Shown in pieces: positions 29,888 to 42,844 of a DNA stretch of 64,000 nt. The position numbers and the translations under genes are program-made. The notes beneath the pieces were generated by a model. That model worked only from the letters and a program-made list of their open reading frames with translations. It was not told the DNA's origin and searched no databases. Position 1 is the first letter of the stretch, and each line of letters begins with the position of its first letter. Source of the stretch: Dactylonectria macrodidyma (Eukaryota > Ascomycota > Sordariomycetes > Hypocreales > Nectriaceae). The stretch is from assembly GCA_020744425.1 (NCBI GenBank), contig JAGMUV010000021.1:434001-498000 (forward strand), written 5' to 3'.

Positions 29888-31557
29888 GTTGAGGGCCCAC
29901 GAGATGAATATAGCTAAGAAACCCAACGACTCTGGCCTGGGCAGATGGGGAGCCAAGGGAGCGCGACTATATATACTCCATTTTGCCCGGAGTTTGCCAT
30001 GTCAGTGTACTCCGTACTCCGTCAAGAATCCCAAACATAATTGCAGTACAACCTCACACGTCATCAATTATCCATCGACCAAGAAGCAACCACACACAAT
30101 AGGGGTATCAGGGATGTGTGCTTTTTCAGACCCAGGCACTCCGTACCATGGACGTGACGCTACAGAGATTAAACTGGAGGAATGGATGAAAGAAAAACAC
30201 CGGCGGTGGCTTTCTCGCGAGTGCTTGCCGACGTCACCGTCAAGGGGCCATGGTGGAACGGAGCCTTGAAGAAATGCCGACAAAGCTTAGTAAAAACTCA
30301 GTCAACCCAACCATTTAGTTGCCTCCACTTTATCTCCATATTTCCACTGTTAACCGTCACAACAACAACTTATATGATTGGTTACTTGGAGGGCTGCTAA
30401 GCGGATTGATCGACGAAATGGACTATGTGATTGGCCAAGATGATTTTATGGGGGCGACTAAGTGGTTGAGTTGACCAGGATTTTTACGGTAGTATGCAGA
30501 AGCGTCATTAGCTCCTGTGGGTCGGTGATGCGGAGAGATCGGCAGATGGAAGTGGCAGACTTTGCGGGTCGGCTCTCAGGTCCCGGAACGAAAGACGTCG
30601 CAAGTCCGAAACAGGAGTTAACAAGCAGGATGACTGATTTGCTGGACACCCGTGGGCTACAACTCGACGAGTCAGGAATTGCCAGATATTGATGCCCAGT
30701 ACAGACTACGTAATGACTCCATTAACCCCGCAGCAGATGACATCCCAGCCCTCCGCCGATTCTATCGAAGTATTGGCCTTCGCCCCGCAAAAGAAGACAA
30801 CCCCGATCCGCTTTGCTCTCTCTCCTCCCCTCCACCAAACACCCTGCAAATGCAGCGGCACTCAACCTGTAGCTAAGGATCCAGTCCCTTTACATCCTTA
30901 TTTCCCACGAATTCAATGAATGAATCTTGCAACGCGGTTTCGAAGTGCTATATCGAAAAATTTAACAGTTCCGTCACCGACATCCCACAAAGTTTGTCTC
31001 GTAAGGCGCTTGCTCCGGCCTGGAGCGTTTTAGTGCCCTTTCACAGTGGGGTGAGCTGATTCCCAGCTGAAACTGTGTGAGGAGACACCTTATCCCTTCG
31101 AGTGCATAGTAGCTTATCTCCTCAGTCAATTTCGTGGCACATAGAGCCTCCCTTGCCCCCCACGGCACCAAGAACAGCAACGATAGACATGACCAAATAT
31201 TCAAGAATCAAATACGAAAGTACGGTACAGTCTGCACCTGGATGCGAATTTAGAATTGACCTCCTTCTTTGGCTCCTGGTGAAGGCTCTCAATGGATTTG
31301 CCTAGACTCGACTCCGCAAACAGCCGCTTGACATAATGAGAAACGGGGCGTCTCTCTCTTCCGGGACGCCCTTGGCCGATGCCGTCATCGTCGGAGCCGC
31401 GGATTTGGCCACTTGACATGTCACATCCAGTCTATGAGCCATTATTGCATTGCGCATTAGCGGAGTGTTCATTCCATTTTGCTGCAGTGGCCAAGAATGC
31501 AATACGACGCCTCTGAGTCGTGACTTGGTGCTGTAGCCTGGGTTTGCCCGCCGTATT
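29888..31557. other. intergenic, no gene recognised
   Basis: Short frames (for example 29820-30269 and 30462-30692 on plus) overlap the P450 5' region or lack any family signal. The stretch contains the P450 promoter and otherwise nothing I can support. Confidence 0.4.
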
Positions 31558-31834
31558 TGTCACACATCGGGATATCGGATTTCAACGGTTATTGCGGAAG
31601 TGAAGCTTTTCCTTCATCATCATAGGCGTCCATCGCAACCTGCCTCGTCACCGGCCTCGTCACCAGCCTAGCTTTCCCTTCAATCAGGTCCATCGCTAGA
31701 TAAAGCCAAAGGCCTCGAGGCATCCGGAGCCTCTCGGTTGTCCGAGGTCATCTGAGGTCATTATTATTCTCTTCGTCTATCAGACCGATGCAAAGACCCT
31801 CATTAGATAAGAAGAATATCAAGAGCTTCTCACA
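31558..31834 (-). repeat. LTR-like dispersed repeat, copy 2 (inverted)
   Basis: About 277 bp. On the minus strand it begins TGTGAGAAGCTCTTG and ends CCCGATGTGTGACA, matching copy 1 at 22097-22363 with scattered substitutions and a small indel. On minus it is preceded by GGCAGATGGAAATGATAA, the counterpart of the purine-rich run before copy 1. The minus frame 32102-31842 just upstream may be the decayed end of the element's polyprotein. Confidence 0.55.
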
Positions 31835-34800
31835 TATATTATCATTTCCATCTGCCAGACCCAACAGTCTTCAGTGTCTTCACACCGTGGCGTCGATGCA
31901 GGATGCCGATAATCCCGGGCCGAAGAAATAGATTGGTGGGCCCTTTGACCGAGAAAGGTCTCTGCGCTAAATCCTGCCCCGGTGAGTCAAATGTGAAATA
32001 TGTAGTCGGCGCCCGGTGTGCTAAATAGCTTACCTGGCACCATCTTTGATAGGAGTGGGGGCTCGGAGATGCCAATTCCATCTCGCTGTCGTACTCGGAC
32101 ATTTTGACGGGATAGGACGAGACCCGGACGAGGGAAGACTGGTGTGAAGGATGCCACTCGACGAATGCCTGCGACTGAGGGAATTATTTAGAGATCGCAA
32201 AACAATTTATGGATTATGAGGAAACGGTCTGCGGAAAGACCGGGCAGTGTATGATAGAGAGATCTGTAAATGGGAATGAGGCATTGCATCGTATTGCTCA
32301 CATTAGTTTTAGCTGGTTGATGAAAAGGCTTCTTCTTCATAGAGAGTTATGCTCCTAAAAAGGGATTCGTCATGAACGGATGGATCTACGAATGCCATAG
32401 ACGTATGTATATATATAGCCAAATACACACCAACAGCCCAAATGATAGATGATGGCCTGGCCAAGGGCCTGCCAAGTCGGAAGTTCGAGACCTTCATTAA
32501 ACAGCTAGTTCTTATAGATGTTAGAAGCCTCATTGAGTCAGCCGTTGACTTGGACCTTGCAAACTAGGCTGTCTGTAGCGTAGCACCTGATCCAGTGTTC
32601 AACACACGGAATTCCCTTAATATTACTACTAGATTGTTACGAATAGCTTCATTTCTTTCAAAAATGGGCCGGGGGGATGTCAGTGTTCTGACCCTGATAC
32701 CTGCACTAAGACATCTATTGTATTCAATTCCTCTCTAAAATACAGCCTTTCGGACCGTCAGTTAGCCAGAAATCAACATCTCCTATATGATAAATTGTAA
32801 TCCACCTTCTCATAAAAACTCAACCGACACTGACGGCCCAGACGCGGACGTGGAGATGGATCAGGGCATGTTTCTTCAGGGTAATAATCGGCGTCATGCC
32901 CGATAAAAGGCAAAGCGCTGAAGGCCATATTGTTCCAGATGCATCTCTCCGCATGCATGCTACGTAGTAGAATGGTAGCGATGGCCCCGTCCCTCGGTAC
33001 TAAGTCATCCTCGTCATCACGCCGACCTTGTCCGACTCGAGACTCGAGACCCCTGGATGCACCCTACCTCATCGCATGCCTCCTCTTCATATTCCCTCCT
33101 CCACTCAGGGCTTCTTTCCCCCCTCCTCTTCCGCCTCTTTCCTGCTTCTCCCCTCTCCTTCCCCTCTTCGACCCTCCAGCTCTCCCTCGTTCCGGCATTC
33201 CCACCCTTCCCCAACAACCTCATCATATGAATTCCGCCTTTCCCAGACTCCCGGGTCCTAATACAGAGCCGGTGGCACCCCGCCAATGTTAACTTTTTAA
33301 CCTACTAGGGACCTCCATTGAGTCTTGTTCTGCTAGCCAAGCCTCGAGGTCTAGTTTATCTGCTAGCGATTAGACACGCACCCCTGCGTCGTACTACCGA
33401 TTGCCCATTTACCATTTACTTAGTGCTGTGGTGTTGGTTGTTATTTATGCATAATACGGCATGTGCCTGATTCCATGTGCCCGCTTCCCACCGTCATGGC
33501 AGCCGGGATCATACTCTCATCTCACACACCCAACGCTCGATCTGTTTGTTCCCTCGATCCCACAACTGCTGCCACCGGGTCAAAGCTGGACGAGTCAGGT
33601 AAAGGGCCTACAAACCGGCTATCCCCATGGCCGATAATGTCTCAGCCTATACCCACCTTATTCGGGTCCCTAGTGCACTTGGCAGGACGACTGCCGGGGT
33701 GTGTGGGCCGAGAATGCTTGGATGCGGAGTTCAGGGGCTCAGGCCGGCTAAAAAAAAAAATCCGCTGTGGCAATGACCGAAACCAAGAGCCGGAGCTATA
33801 AACTTTCAGGGGAAATTCTCGGAGTATGTCAAGACTCCGTTCCGTGGTGGACGGCTTGGAGACTAGCGGGCGTCATGGACGGCGACAGGGATACCATTCT
33901 CCCAAGGGCACAACATGGTACATACATAGACACAACGACGCTGCTGATGCTTCTCGCCCTTGTCTCAGCCGATGAAGCCAGATTCTCGGACTTATCTTCT
34001 TAACTGGCCTCCGAAGCCCGATTCGCTCACGGCAGCTTTCCGGGAGAATCGGCTGTGCCGCCAGTGGGACATGGTCGTGCTGTCGTAATGGTAATCTAGG
34101 GTAACATACAGAGTTTGGAGTAGCATCCAGAGGAATGGCTATGCTTCGTCCAGCATGAGTTGTCATTATCTTGCAACCAGGTCCCACTCTCATTTTAAAA
34201 TTGCAGGCAACCATTGAGATGCTTCCTACGAGTTGACGCCGGTCGGAGGACCAGCAGGGCGATGGCAATATCCATGGGGTTAGGAGGCAGGGCAGCGATG
34301 GCTAAAGCTACAGATAGTGAGTATTGTAAGATGTAACCATACGCCAAGCCGCAAGTTCGTGAAGCTATGGCTTTTTGGGAATTGGGTGCTTCCTATTGAC
34401 AGATTCGGTAGAACTAACGCTATGGGACGCCACTAGCATCATACCCCCAGGAAATACACGGGTTCGTGGCGGGCGGGCACCTCAATGTGGTGCAAGAAGC
34501 TGACGGTAGTTTGAAGGAAACATGAGGGATTCAGGCGAGATGGGAAAACTGGATGATGGGGGAACTAGCGAATACGCATGAGGGGGTAAAACCGATGTGT
34601 TGCATCATAGCCTTTTCCCGTCAGTGTTATAATATCCGAGTACTTCGCGGGGTCGTCTAAGCACGTCATCTAGAAGGCAATAGCACCGAACCAACTCTGC
34701 AGGGATTGTATAAGCTTTGCCTGAAAGCATGATCGGACTCCCGGAGGCGTCTCCAATGTTTCCATCAATCACATAGCAATATAGAGCAGTTTACAAATCT

Positions 34801-35026
34801 TACTATTTTACTTATTGTGATTCTTTAATTTCAAACAGATAGAGATCGACGAGTGTTTAAACAGATTCGTCCAAGGGATGCAAATTATCATTTCGAACCG
34901 GCAAGAGTCGATGCGTAGGGGTGGTCCTTCAAAAAACCTATTAATGTCTCATAAATCGACCTGCATTTTCTACTGCTCATCTCCTCACACTACAAATATT
35001 CATCTATACTTTACGAAACACTTAAG
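31835..35026. other. 3.2 kb without a recognised gene
   Basis: Contains low-complexity CT-rich sequence (33075-33230) that opens frames on both strands, an A9 run near 33752, and short unassigned frames. The last 100 bases before 35027 are AT-rich with CTCCTCACACTAC, a fungal-type leader for the next gene. Confidence 0.4.
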
Positions 35027-36497
35027 ATGCCTTCCACCATTGCTATACTTGCTGCTGGGGCCCTCATCCACTCGGGACTGGGTCTTACATCGTCCAGTGT
35101 GTTTGCCGCCAAACTGCCCTACGCGGCCCAGATCATTGACCAGAAGACGTTTAATGTTTTGGAATACGTCCCTCCTCCTGACAAGGTTAACGACTCTACC
35201 GTACGTTTCCATCGTGCTAATGGTTCGTTTATATAGCTGATGCTAATACTAATACCAGGTGTTCCTTTGGGATGACGTAACTCAGGAATCTCTTAAAGCC
35301 AAGCCTTTCCACATCTACGATAACGAGTTCTATGATGTCATTGGACATAACCCTTCTCTTACTCTTATTGCTACCTCTGAGTCCGACCCTATCTTCCACG
35401 AGGCCGTCGTATGGTAAGGCAGCCTATCTGCATTCCATGCAACCCTGATTAATCCCTTTTAGGTACCCCCCTACCGACGAGGTCTTCTTCGTTCAGAGCG
35501 CCGGTGCCCCGGCCGCAGGCACTGGTCTAAACAAGTCTTCTATCATCCAGAAGATCTCCCTTATGGAGGCTGAGGCTGTTCGCAGGGGAACTTACGACGA
35601 AGATGAAGTGACTGTTACTATTGTCCCTTCGAACCCCCAGGTTATTAACCCTAACGGCGGCACTAACTATAAGGGTAATATTATCTTTGCTGGTGAGGGT
35701 ATGGGTGATAATATTACCTCCTCCCTATTTATTATGAACCCTGTAGTTCCCTATAACACTACTGGTAAGCATTCTCTAACTTACTAACTATGCTCTAAAG
35801 TTAACCTACGATAAGTCCTCCTAAATAACCACTTTGGCCGACAATTCAACTCTCTTAACGACCTTGTGGTTAACCCTCGTAACGGTGAACTCTACTTTAC
35901 TGATACTCTTTACGGGTACCTCCTGGACTTCCGCCCCGCTCCTGGCCTGCGAAACCAGGTCTACCGTTACAATTTTGACACCGGTGCTGTTCGCGTCGTT
36001 GCTGATGACTTTACTCTCCCTAACGGTATGTTTTATCTCCAGGAAAGATTAACGCATCTTGCTAATCATTATCAGGCATTACTTTCTCCCCTGATGGCAA
36101 GCGTGCTTACGTTACTGACACCGGTTACTCTCTCGGGTTTTACGGCCACAACATGACCTCCCCTGCTTCTATCTACTCTTTCGATGTGAATAAAGATGGC
36201 ACCTTTCAGAACCGCCAGACCTTCGCTTATTCACCTTCTGATGGTTCGTCATCTCTTCCTTTTGTCTACATAAGCTAACTCATTATAGGTATCCATACCG
36301 ATTCCGCTGGCCGCGTCTATTCCGGCAGCAGTGACGGCGTACGCGTCTGGAACAAGTCTGGCAAACTGATTGGCAAGATCTATACCGGGGCCCCCGCCGC
36401 TAACTTCCAGTTCGCTGGCCGTGGCCGTATGATCATTACCGGCCAGACCAAGCTATTTTACGTTACCCTAGCTGCTTCCGGTACAAAGCTCCAGTGA
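35027..36497 (+). CDS. secreted SMP-30/gluconolactonase/LRE-like beta-propeller protein
   Basis: Six exons (35027-35200, 35259-35413, 35463-35764, 35816-36025, 36076-36243, 36289-36497), all with GT-AG introns of 45-58 bases and consistent phase, give 405 residues. A signal peptide is visible (MPSTIAILAAGALIHSGLGL). Family blocks follow: VFFVQSAGAP, NNHFGRQFNSLNDLVVNPRN, GELYFTDTLYGYLLDFRPAP, LRNQVYRYN, ITFSPDGKRAYVTDTGYSLG, and DGVRVWNKSGKLIGKIY. The family comprises calcium-dependent lactonases and related esterases in a six-bladed propeller. The fungal secreted branch has no firmly assigned substrate. The NDLVVNPRNGELYFTD metal-site region is preserved. Codons end mostly in T or C, unlike the GC-rich F-box and NLR genes. 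Confidence 0.9.
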
Positions 36498-37129
36498 TTT
36501 TGACATTTTCTATATAGACAGTCGTTCTGTATTAAGTATTACTCTTCAAAGTACATGATAAGCGAGTGAGGCAGATAAGTGAAGGAAGTACTTAACCACA
36601 CCCTCGGTACTTTCTACCCTTCTGAATCAACCACAACGCTTATATTCAATTTACATCATTTAGAACTATGTTCTTGAGGCACTCCTACTTCTATCTTGTG
36701 ACGATCGGTAAATGCGCTGGGCTCGTGAGTCCGACCTACCAATCACAACTAGGCTTCGCCGATAGCTGAAGAAGATGAAATACTGGCAGACCCCGTGAAA
36801 ATGTGATGTGTGAACGAAAGTGCAAACTCAATTCTATATCTGTAAATATTCAATCCTGGCTGTCCTTACCTTATCTGTCCTTGAAGTGCACGATGAGAGT
36901 ATATAATGAAGTACGAGACCAAGATTAAGATGATAATAATGGGATATAGCGCATGACCAACAATAGGCTCAAGTGGTTCCAACATGTCCAAAGGCGCAGA
37001 TGTAACTGTAAGACTCTTCATGTTTTTCTCACTCTTAGCCTTACTTATAAAGGGGTCCAGTATTAGTATATCAAATCTATTTGGGCAATCGCGGACTAGT
37101 CTGTGTATATATAACTCTCTAGAATCAAC
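36498..37129. other. intergenic between two 3' ends
   Basis: AT-rich and without frames of note. It separates the convergent lactonase-like and rhodopsin-like genes. Confidence 0.4.
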
Positions 37130-38761
37130 TCACGCAGCGTGAGCGTCCTGGTAGTATACCTCTGTTGTCGTCGTCTGCATAATGCCACTGTCACTTCTCT
37201 CGTCATCGTTACTTGATTTTCCATCGATACTCTCAGATCTTTCGTCCCTATTCTTCCACCCAAAGCCAGCCTCTGCTCGAGTCGTTGTGCGGAAGGTTTC
37301 GTCGAACTGAACGCACTGCGGCCGGTTTACGGACCTCCCCGTTCCCTGTACCGTTTGGAGCTCGTGACCCGAAGACAAACCCGCCTTGATCTTGCTGGTG
37401 CCGGTGTCGGTTCCTCTAGTGCCCGAGAGCAGGCGGGGGGCAACGGTCTTAACAAAGTGACGTAACGTCGATAGGCAAGCGCATATGATGAGCAGATTTG
37501 CTTCAATGCAACTGGATTCAAGCACAAGTTAGCAGTTGGTCTTTTTGAGAGGAGCGTTAATGCTATAATCATACATCCAAACATAGATTGGGCCACCACC
37601 CCAGGTCGTATCAGTTTGCTCAAGCTGGGAGATAAGCAGCCCTAGGCGGATCATGGAGGTAATGACGGTTCTGTTCAAGAAGTGTCAGTACATCGGGATT
37701 ATGCTCACTCCAAAGGGTGACGAAATGCGCATGCGTACATGGAGCCAATAACAAACATAACCAGAAGGGCAGCCTTCTTTTCACCGACAAATGCAGCCTG
37801 ATAATCGTAGGAACCGGGATCGCAATAATCAGCACGTCTGTTGCAACGCTTAACCCGGCAGTGGCCTGGAACATGGCCCATCGATCGATGCAAGATCCCA
37901 CCTCCGTGGGGAAGGTCGGGTCCCATGATTTGGATAAAGGTGTGCATGGGAACATGGGAGAAGAAAATTCCGAGACTAGAACCGGCCACGAGAGACATCC
38001 CAACGTATAATGTCCACCGGTACCAAGCCTGGTTGCTATTAAGCTCTAGCAGGAATAACAGGATCACGATTTTGGAAAAATCTGTCGGGACAGTGTAGAT
38101 GATTGAGCTGATATAGGTTCCCCACTGCGACACCGCCAAGTTAGTGCACGTAATTCCCAGACCATTCTTCCCGCAGAGCCTCTCTAGCTGCGACATGTTA
38201 AGTCGGGGCGGATGGGCACATACGAAAGTGGCCTCTTGGAACTTGTCAAACGAGATCTCCCAGGCATGGACTCCCATCCAACCGTCGGCGAATGAGCCTA
38301 CGAGAGTCGAGGGCGGTCAGCGTGTTGCATGCATGTGCGGGTATATATTTCTAAGGCTGGTATCCAAAAATAAATAAACTGTGGAAGACCTACGTATAGC
38401 CAGGACCTGAACTGCTATTGAGCCAAGCTGTGGGCAAACTTAGTGATTGATCTTCAAATCTAAGGATCAACTGCTGACGCACCCAGGCGATTACCAGAAG
38501 CACCATTCAACTTAGGGTTAGCGCCTTCGAACTCCACTACCTTCTCTTGACAACTTGACATGTACCATCGTCGATTCCGAGCTTGATGCGGATGAATGCC
38601 TTTACGTAGAGTCTCTGAGCCAGGAAGAGGAGGGCCAAGGCCATCCCACAACTAGAAAGCACGTAGATCGCCACGACCGAGTTGCGCTGGGGGTTGTCGA
38701 AATCGACGACGTAGCCCTCCGGAGGCGGAATCACAACCGCAATGCCGTCAACGATAGACAT
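37130..38761 (-). CDS. fungal rhodopsin-domain membrane protein (PF20684 type), with a shifted internal segment
   Basis: A multi-exon gene: exon 1 38761-38566, exon 2 38438-38394, exon 3 from 38297, then introns near 37720 and 37560, and a last exon to 37130. The seven-helix fungal family is recognised from AIYVLSSCGMALALLFLAQR, KLGIDD, SFADGWMGVHAWEI, IIYTVPTDFSKIVILLFLLE, ITSMIRLGLL and IEANLLIICACLSTLRHF, followed by a polar tail. Between about 37955 and 37780 the family sequence (CTPLSKSWDPTFPTEVGSCI, then ATDVLIIAIPVPTIIRLHL) sits one frame away from the frame open on both sides. A +1 and a -1 shift therefore cancel, and the encoded protein would have about 60 altered residues. It could be a damaged gene or a sequence error. 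The ligand and role of the family are unknown. Confidence 0.75.
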
Positions 38762-41700
38762 GGTGATGGATATTGCAGCAACGTAGGTTTATGTTCAACG
38801 AAGTCCGAGGCCGAGATTCAGACCAAGGGCTCGGGTCCTGCAGCCGGAACATCCCTCTTTACATACCTGGAGGTGATACAGAGCACCTCATACCCCCCAT
38901 ACCCCCCCTTAGTGATTCGCCGACACATCGTTGGTGCCATCACTGAGACGAACCTTTTGGATAATTGCTAGGGCTACATCGAAGGTTGGGCAGCAAGGTT
39001 TAAGAAAGGTAATTCTCTCCACATTTCCATTCGCCTCCATTAGCGCAAATGGCGTAGGCTAGGTTCTACGCGGTACAGTTTCGGCTTTTTGCATGTGAAG
39101 CTCATCTGCAAACTATTACGCCAAATTTGAGGTAGCTTGCATTAGCTCGATGTGTCTGTCAGTTGTCGGTCCGTGTCATTGAGTATGCAGCGCGAGCACA
39201 GGCATTAATTGGCTACCCTCGGCAATCCTTCCGTCTTGACTAGTGTATTGTATCGCCACGATGCGTACCTTTATCTTGTACTCCTTGTGTTTGTCCTCCC
39301 AGTGCATATTAGTGACCGTTTGCTTCCGGGAGGGACGATTCCTTAATATAGTTTCCTGGCTGACTTACTTGACCGTGGAGTAATTCCTGCTTCGTGAAGG
39401 CCTGGATCAGATGTTTAGTTTGAAGATCTTTAACAAGTCATTCAACTGAAAACAGCAGTCGCCTTTGCTACGCATGCCCCTGTTTCTTGGATGCATGTCC
39501 TTGGAAGACTTCCGATTGGATCCTTTAGATAATTACTTGGTGTGTCTGAATGTGGTTTAGTAGAGCCCCCAGGCTTCTCTAAGACGAGCCGGTCTTACTA
39601 GATCGCCTCAATAGCTTCGAATGGCAGATCGCTATATTGGTGTGAGGCAAATTGATGGAGAGCAGGATAATTGGCGGCAGATATGGCGAGACAAATTGTA
39701 TTGTGTTTACCTATTCTCAATCGTCCGTTTCATTGTTGGCATTTCGGCTAGCCTCTGCGATCCCCGGCTTTACAGAACTGCCCATAGGTAATTGCCTATC
39801 AGAGAACCCATGTGACGGTCAGTCACATTAATGGGCACCTAGACTGTTACTCCACGGGGCAAAAGATTGGGCCTTGATCGCAATTATAGCAATCAAGCAA
39901 GTGCCCCAGCTTCCTTATGAAGCTCTCTATCGCTTACGGGGGACCAAGCCGTAGCAACCTAGACCAGTCTATTGATACACCACTTTGGCTTAACAGAGGT
40001 TATGTGGCTGGGCCTCATTTCCTCAAGGGCGCAGATTGGACCAGTAATATCCATACAGTGGGATGCAGAAAGTCTGAATCCAACTGAAGGTACTGAGAGA
40101 ATGATCTAGCCTTTTCAAGCTTAGAATTATAATGCTGCTTTAACTCGCCCACTAAGAGCTCCATTAAACAAGGGTGAGGGAAAGGCGGCGCTGTAGAAGT
40201 AGCTAAATTAGGCTAAATCTGGCGGGTACATTATCTTGGATTCAGACATTGTGCATCCCACTGTATAACCTAGCAACTTGATATAGCGCCTGTGTCCTTG
40301 CAGGTGATCGAGCAGTTACTTATGTACCCGTTTCTATGAAACCTCGCCTGTTGATCCGCAAGATAACAATAGCTTAATACGGGCTTAGCTTTCGGCGAAT
40401 AAAAAGTCATCTAGGCAGGGAAAAGGGGAGTTAAGATGAAGAGTGAAGGTGAGAAGTATCATGTTTGTACTGGGCCTAAGCGTAAAGCTGCCTTTGTTTG
40501 ATTGGTGGGCAGTGATCCTTGGCTTCAACGAGGCTGGGTTCGGTAGCAAAAATCCGATGGAAGATGCCGATGGAAAATTCCACGGAGGTCAAATTGACTG
40601 TTGGAACGCGTGTTATGGCTACTTGTGATTTGTTCTCTAATTTTTACTATTGTTCCACTCAAAATTGGGAGTGCCCATCGCTCCCAATAGATCATTTCTC
40701 CTCGTCGCATATACGTAGTAAGCAGCCATAGGGTCAGATTAGTGGTCCTGACTCGTGCACCATCAATGGACGTGCAGTAAGAGGCGCCAGCCACAGAAGG
40801 GGCACTTGTAGCTACGAAAAGTGATCGACTGGCGGCATGGAGCGACTGTAGGTTTTCAGGCGCTATGGTGTACGGTCGGTCTGATACAGGGATAAACAGG
40901 TGGAAGAGTGTATGTTGGCAGTGAAGGGGAGGGCGTAACTTAGTGGTGGCGAGGTGTTACGTCTGATAATGGTCAATCGGACTGATACGGGGTAGTCAGA
41001 GTGATTGAGATAATCAAGTTGTATTAACTTTGTCTTCTATATGCTTCATCCCTTGAAGCGACCGTGACCACAATATGACGACTCATGAACCCACCCACAC
41101 GTTTTCGTCCCTCAAGCGCTAAAGAGCAGATGTCAGGCTTATGTGGAAGGCTGCCCCCGCCTTCTCGGGTAAAGCCGAGTGAGTTTCGCCCTCGGTCCTG
41201 TGGCGCCGGGTATGTACCTGGGCGTTCCGAAGACCCTAGTTGATCCATTTAAGGTGGCGCCACTCGGATGATCGGCGGCCAAGCGGACGAGGGATTAAGG
41301 TTATGGTGTTACAGTGCGTCTATTAGTTGAGGAGCAGAACCACTTACGCTATCGCCACCTGTTGAGTTCCAGCTGCGCATCATCACGACCCCTCACTTGC
41401 CTTCCACATGTCCACGTCGGTAGGATGAAATATATTGGCTCACATTGTTTGGGCTATCTCTTCGTAATCCTCCACTTGGCGGTCTTCAACAGGGGTGTTA
41501 GCCCCCCTGTGCGTTCTGATGAAACCACCTCATTGGCTTAGCTAGTTTACGGGCTAGAATATAGCAAGTCAATCATGATGTTTACCCGCAAATAAAGACT
41601 TATCATTGGCTAATGAGAGTCGGCTTTGTGCCTACTTACTTTTAGTACAAACACAGGAGAGGCAAACCAGTCGCAGTTTGCGCAAAGGAGCCTTGAGGAA

Positions 41701-42844
41701 CGAAGTTGGCTATGGTCAATTTCCCTTTCTTCATCAACTCTGATCACACCTTCCAGGTTCGAATCTTGCATGTTGTGAAAGTATTTACAGCAGGTAGCGT
41801 TGTGGTGGGAGGTGCTTGCTTTGTTAATCGGCACATGACGTGGCTCGGGCTTCCACTCTAGAATGTTTGCATTCTGAGCTATGAATAGTTGAGATGGCGG
41901 AGATTACGAGAAGCCATCCTGGATGAGAAGGTGGAGTGTATGAAGACTTTGGCCTGGCAGGATTGTAGGGGATATTCCATCGCAGGCGCTCAGATATTCG
42001 AACATCAGGGTTCCACCCTGACAGTCACATTGGAGGGCGGCAAAAAGTGGACGAGAGGATTGGCTTTCCTCGGAAGCATTGCTGGGCTTACGGAATCATG
42101 AGTGGGTCTCCTTTACGGAAATGTTCGGTAGGCGAACCTATTGTGCCTATCCGGGCCTTAGTCCGCCACCCGAGTGTCAATCCAACATAAGTTCTAAGCC
42201 GAGAAAATGTTGACCTTAAGGAGGCGCTAGCCAGTTTAGTCCATAATCCAGCCGCCTAGCACCACCAACTGGTATACCAGTAATGTCATGGTATTGAGAT
42301 TTCTTCAAACCATACCAAGTCTTGGCGGTATATACCATACCAATACCAACTCATGCCAGACCATTCCGATTACTGCATTGGACGAAACCAAAACGAAAGT
42401 TGAGATGAGTTTAAATACCCTACTGCCTCCACATTCCGGCTTGACGAGACAGGGGCTCTGCGCTTTGACATCCTCTAGTTTGGAACTATATGGCTAGTCG
42501 TGGCGCCACCAAAGCCTCCTCAGTTGAGGAGAGTCAGGACGCACACAAGGCCATGTGATGGGGGGTCATCTATGTCAAGTAGGTGACGGGAGATACCGAA
42601 ACGGCGAAACGATAGAGAAGTCATCTCGGGATACGATCTGTTCTCCAATCCCGGGTGGGACTGACATGACCGTGTTTTGACGGGACACTGGTTGGGACAT
42701 GGCGATGATCTGCTGGTTCCAGGTTCCAACATCATGTGCTGTGTTGAACATGGTGAATATTAATGCCTCATTAAATTATCTATTTACGCCGATGTTGCCT
42801 TGATGTGAAGACATGGTCGCTACCCAAAACCCTCTGCGCCAATG
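38762..42844. other. 4 kb without a recognised gene
   Basis: Only short frames (for example 38555-38971 antisense to exon 1, 40443-40628, 41889-42101). At about 40952-41311 a TG...CA-bounded stretch (TGTTACGTCTG...GGTGTTACA) looks LTR-like, but no target duplication is seen. The rest is AT-rich and unassigned. Confidence 0.4.

Noticed and set aside
29888..29956. Longer P450 N-terminus from the ATG at 29956
   Set aside because: It adds residues before the usual short leader. The 29887 start gives a normal microsomal P450 N-terminus, so the longer form is only an alternative.
32930..33292. Overlapping frames on both strands rich in S, P and F or R, G and E
   Set aside because: Produced by CT-rich low-complexity sequence. 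No domain or leader sequence is visible.
40952..41311. Possible solo LTR (TGTTACG...GTTACA)
   Set aside because: The TG...CA ends are suggestive, but there is no target duplication and no second copy in the window, so it is not called as a feature.
41745..41790. tRNA-like B-box (GGTTCGAATC)
   Set aside because: Flanking bases do not form a T-stem, and no matching A-box or acceptor stem is present.
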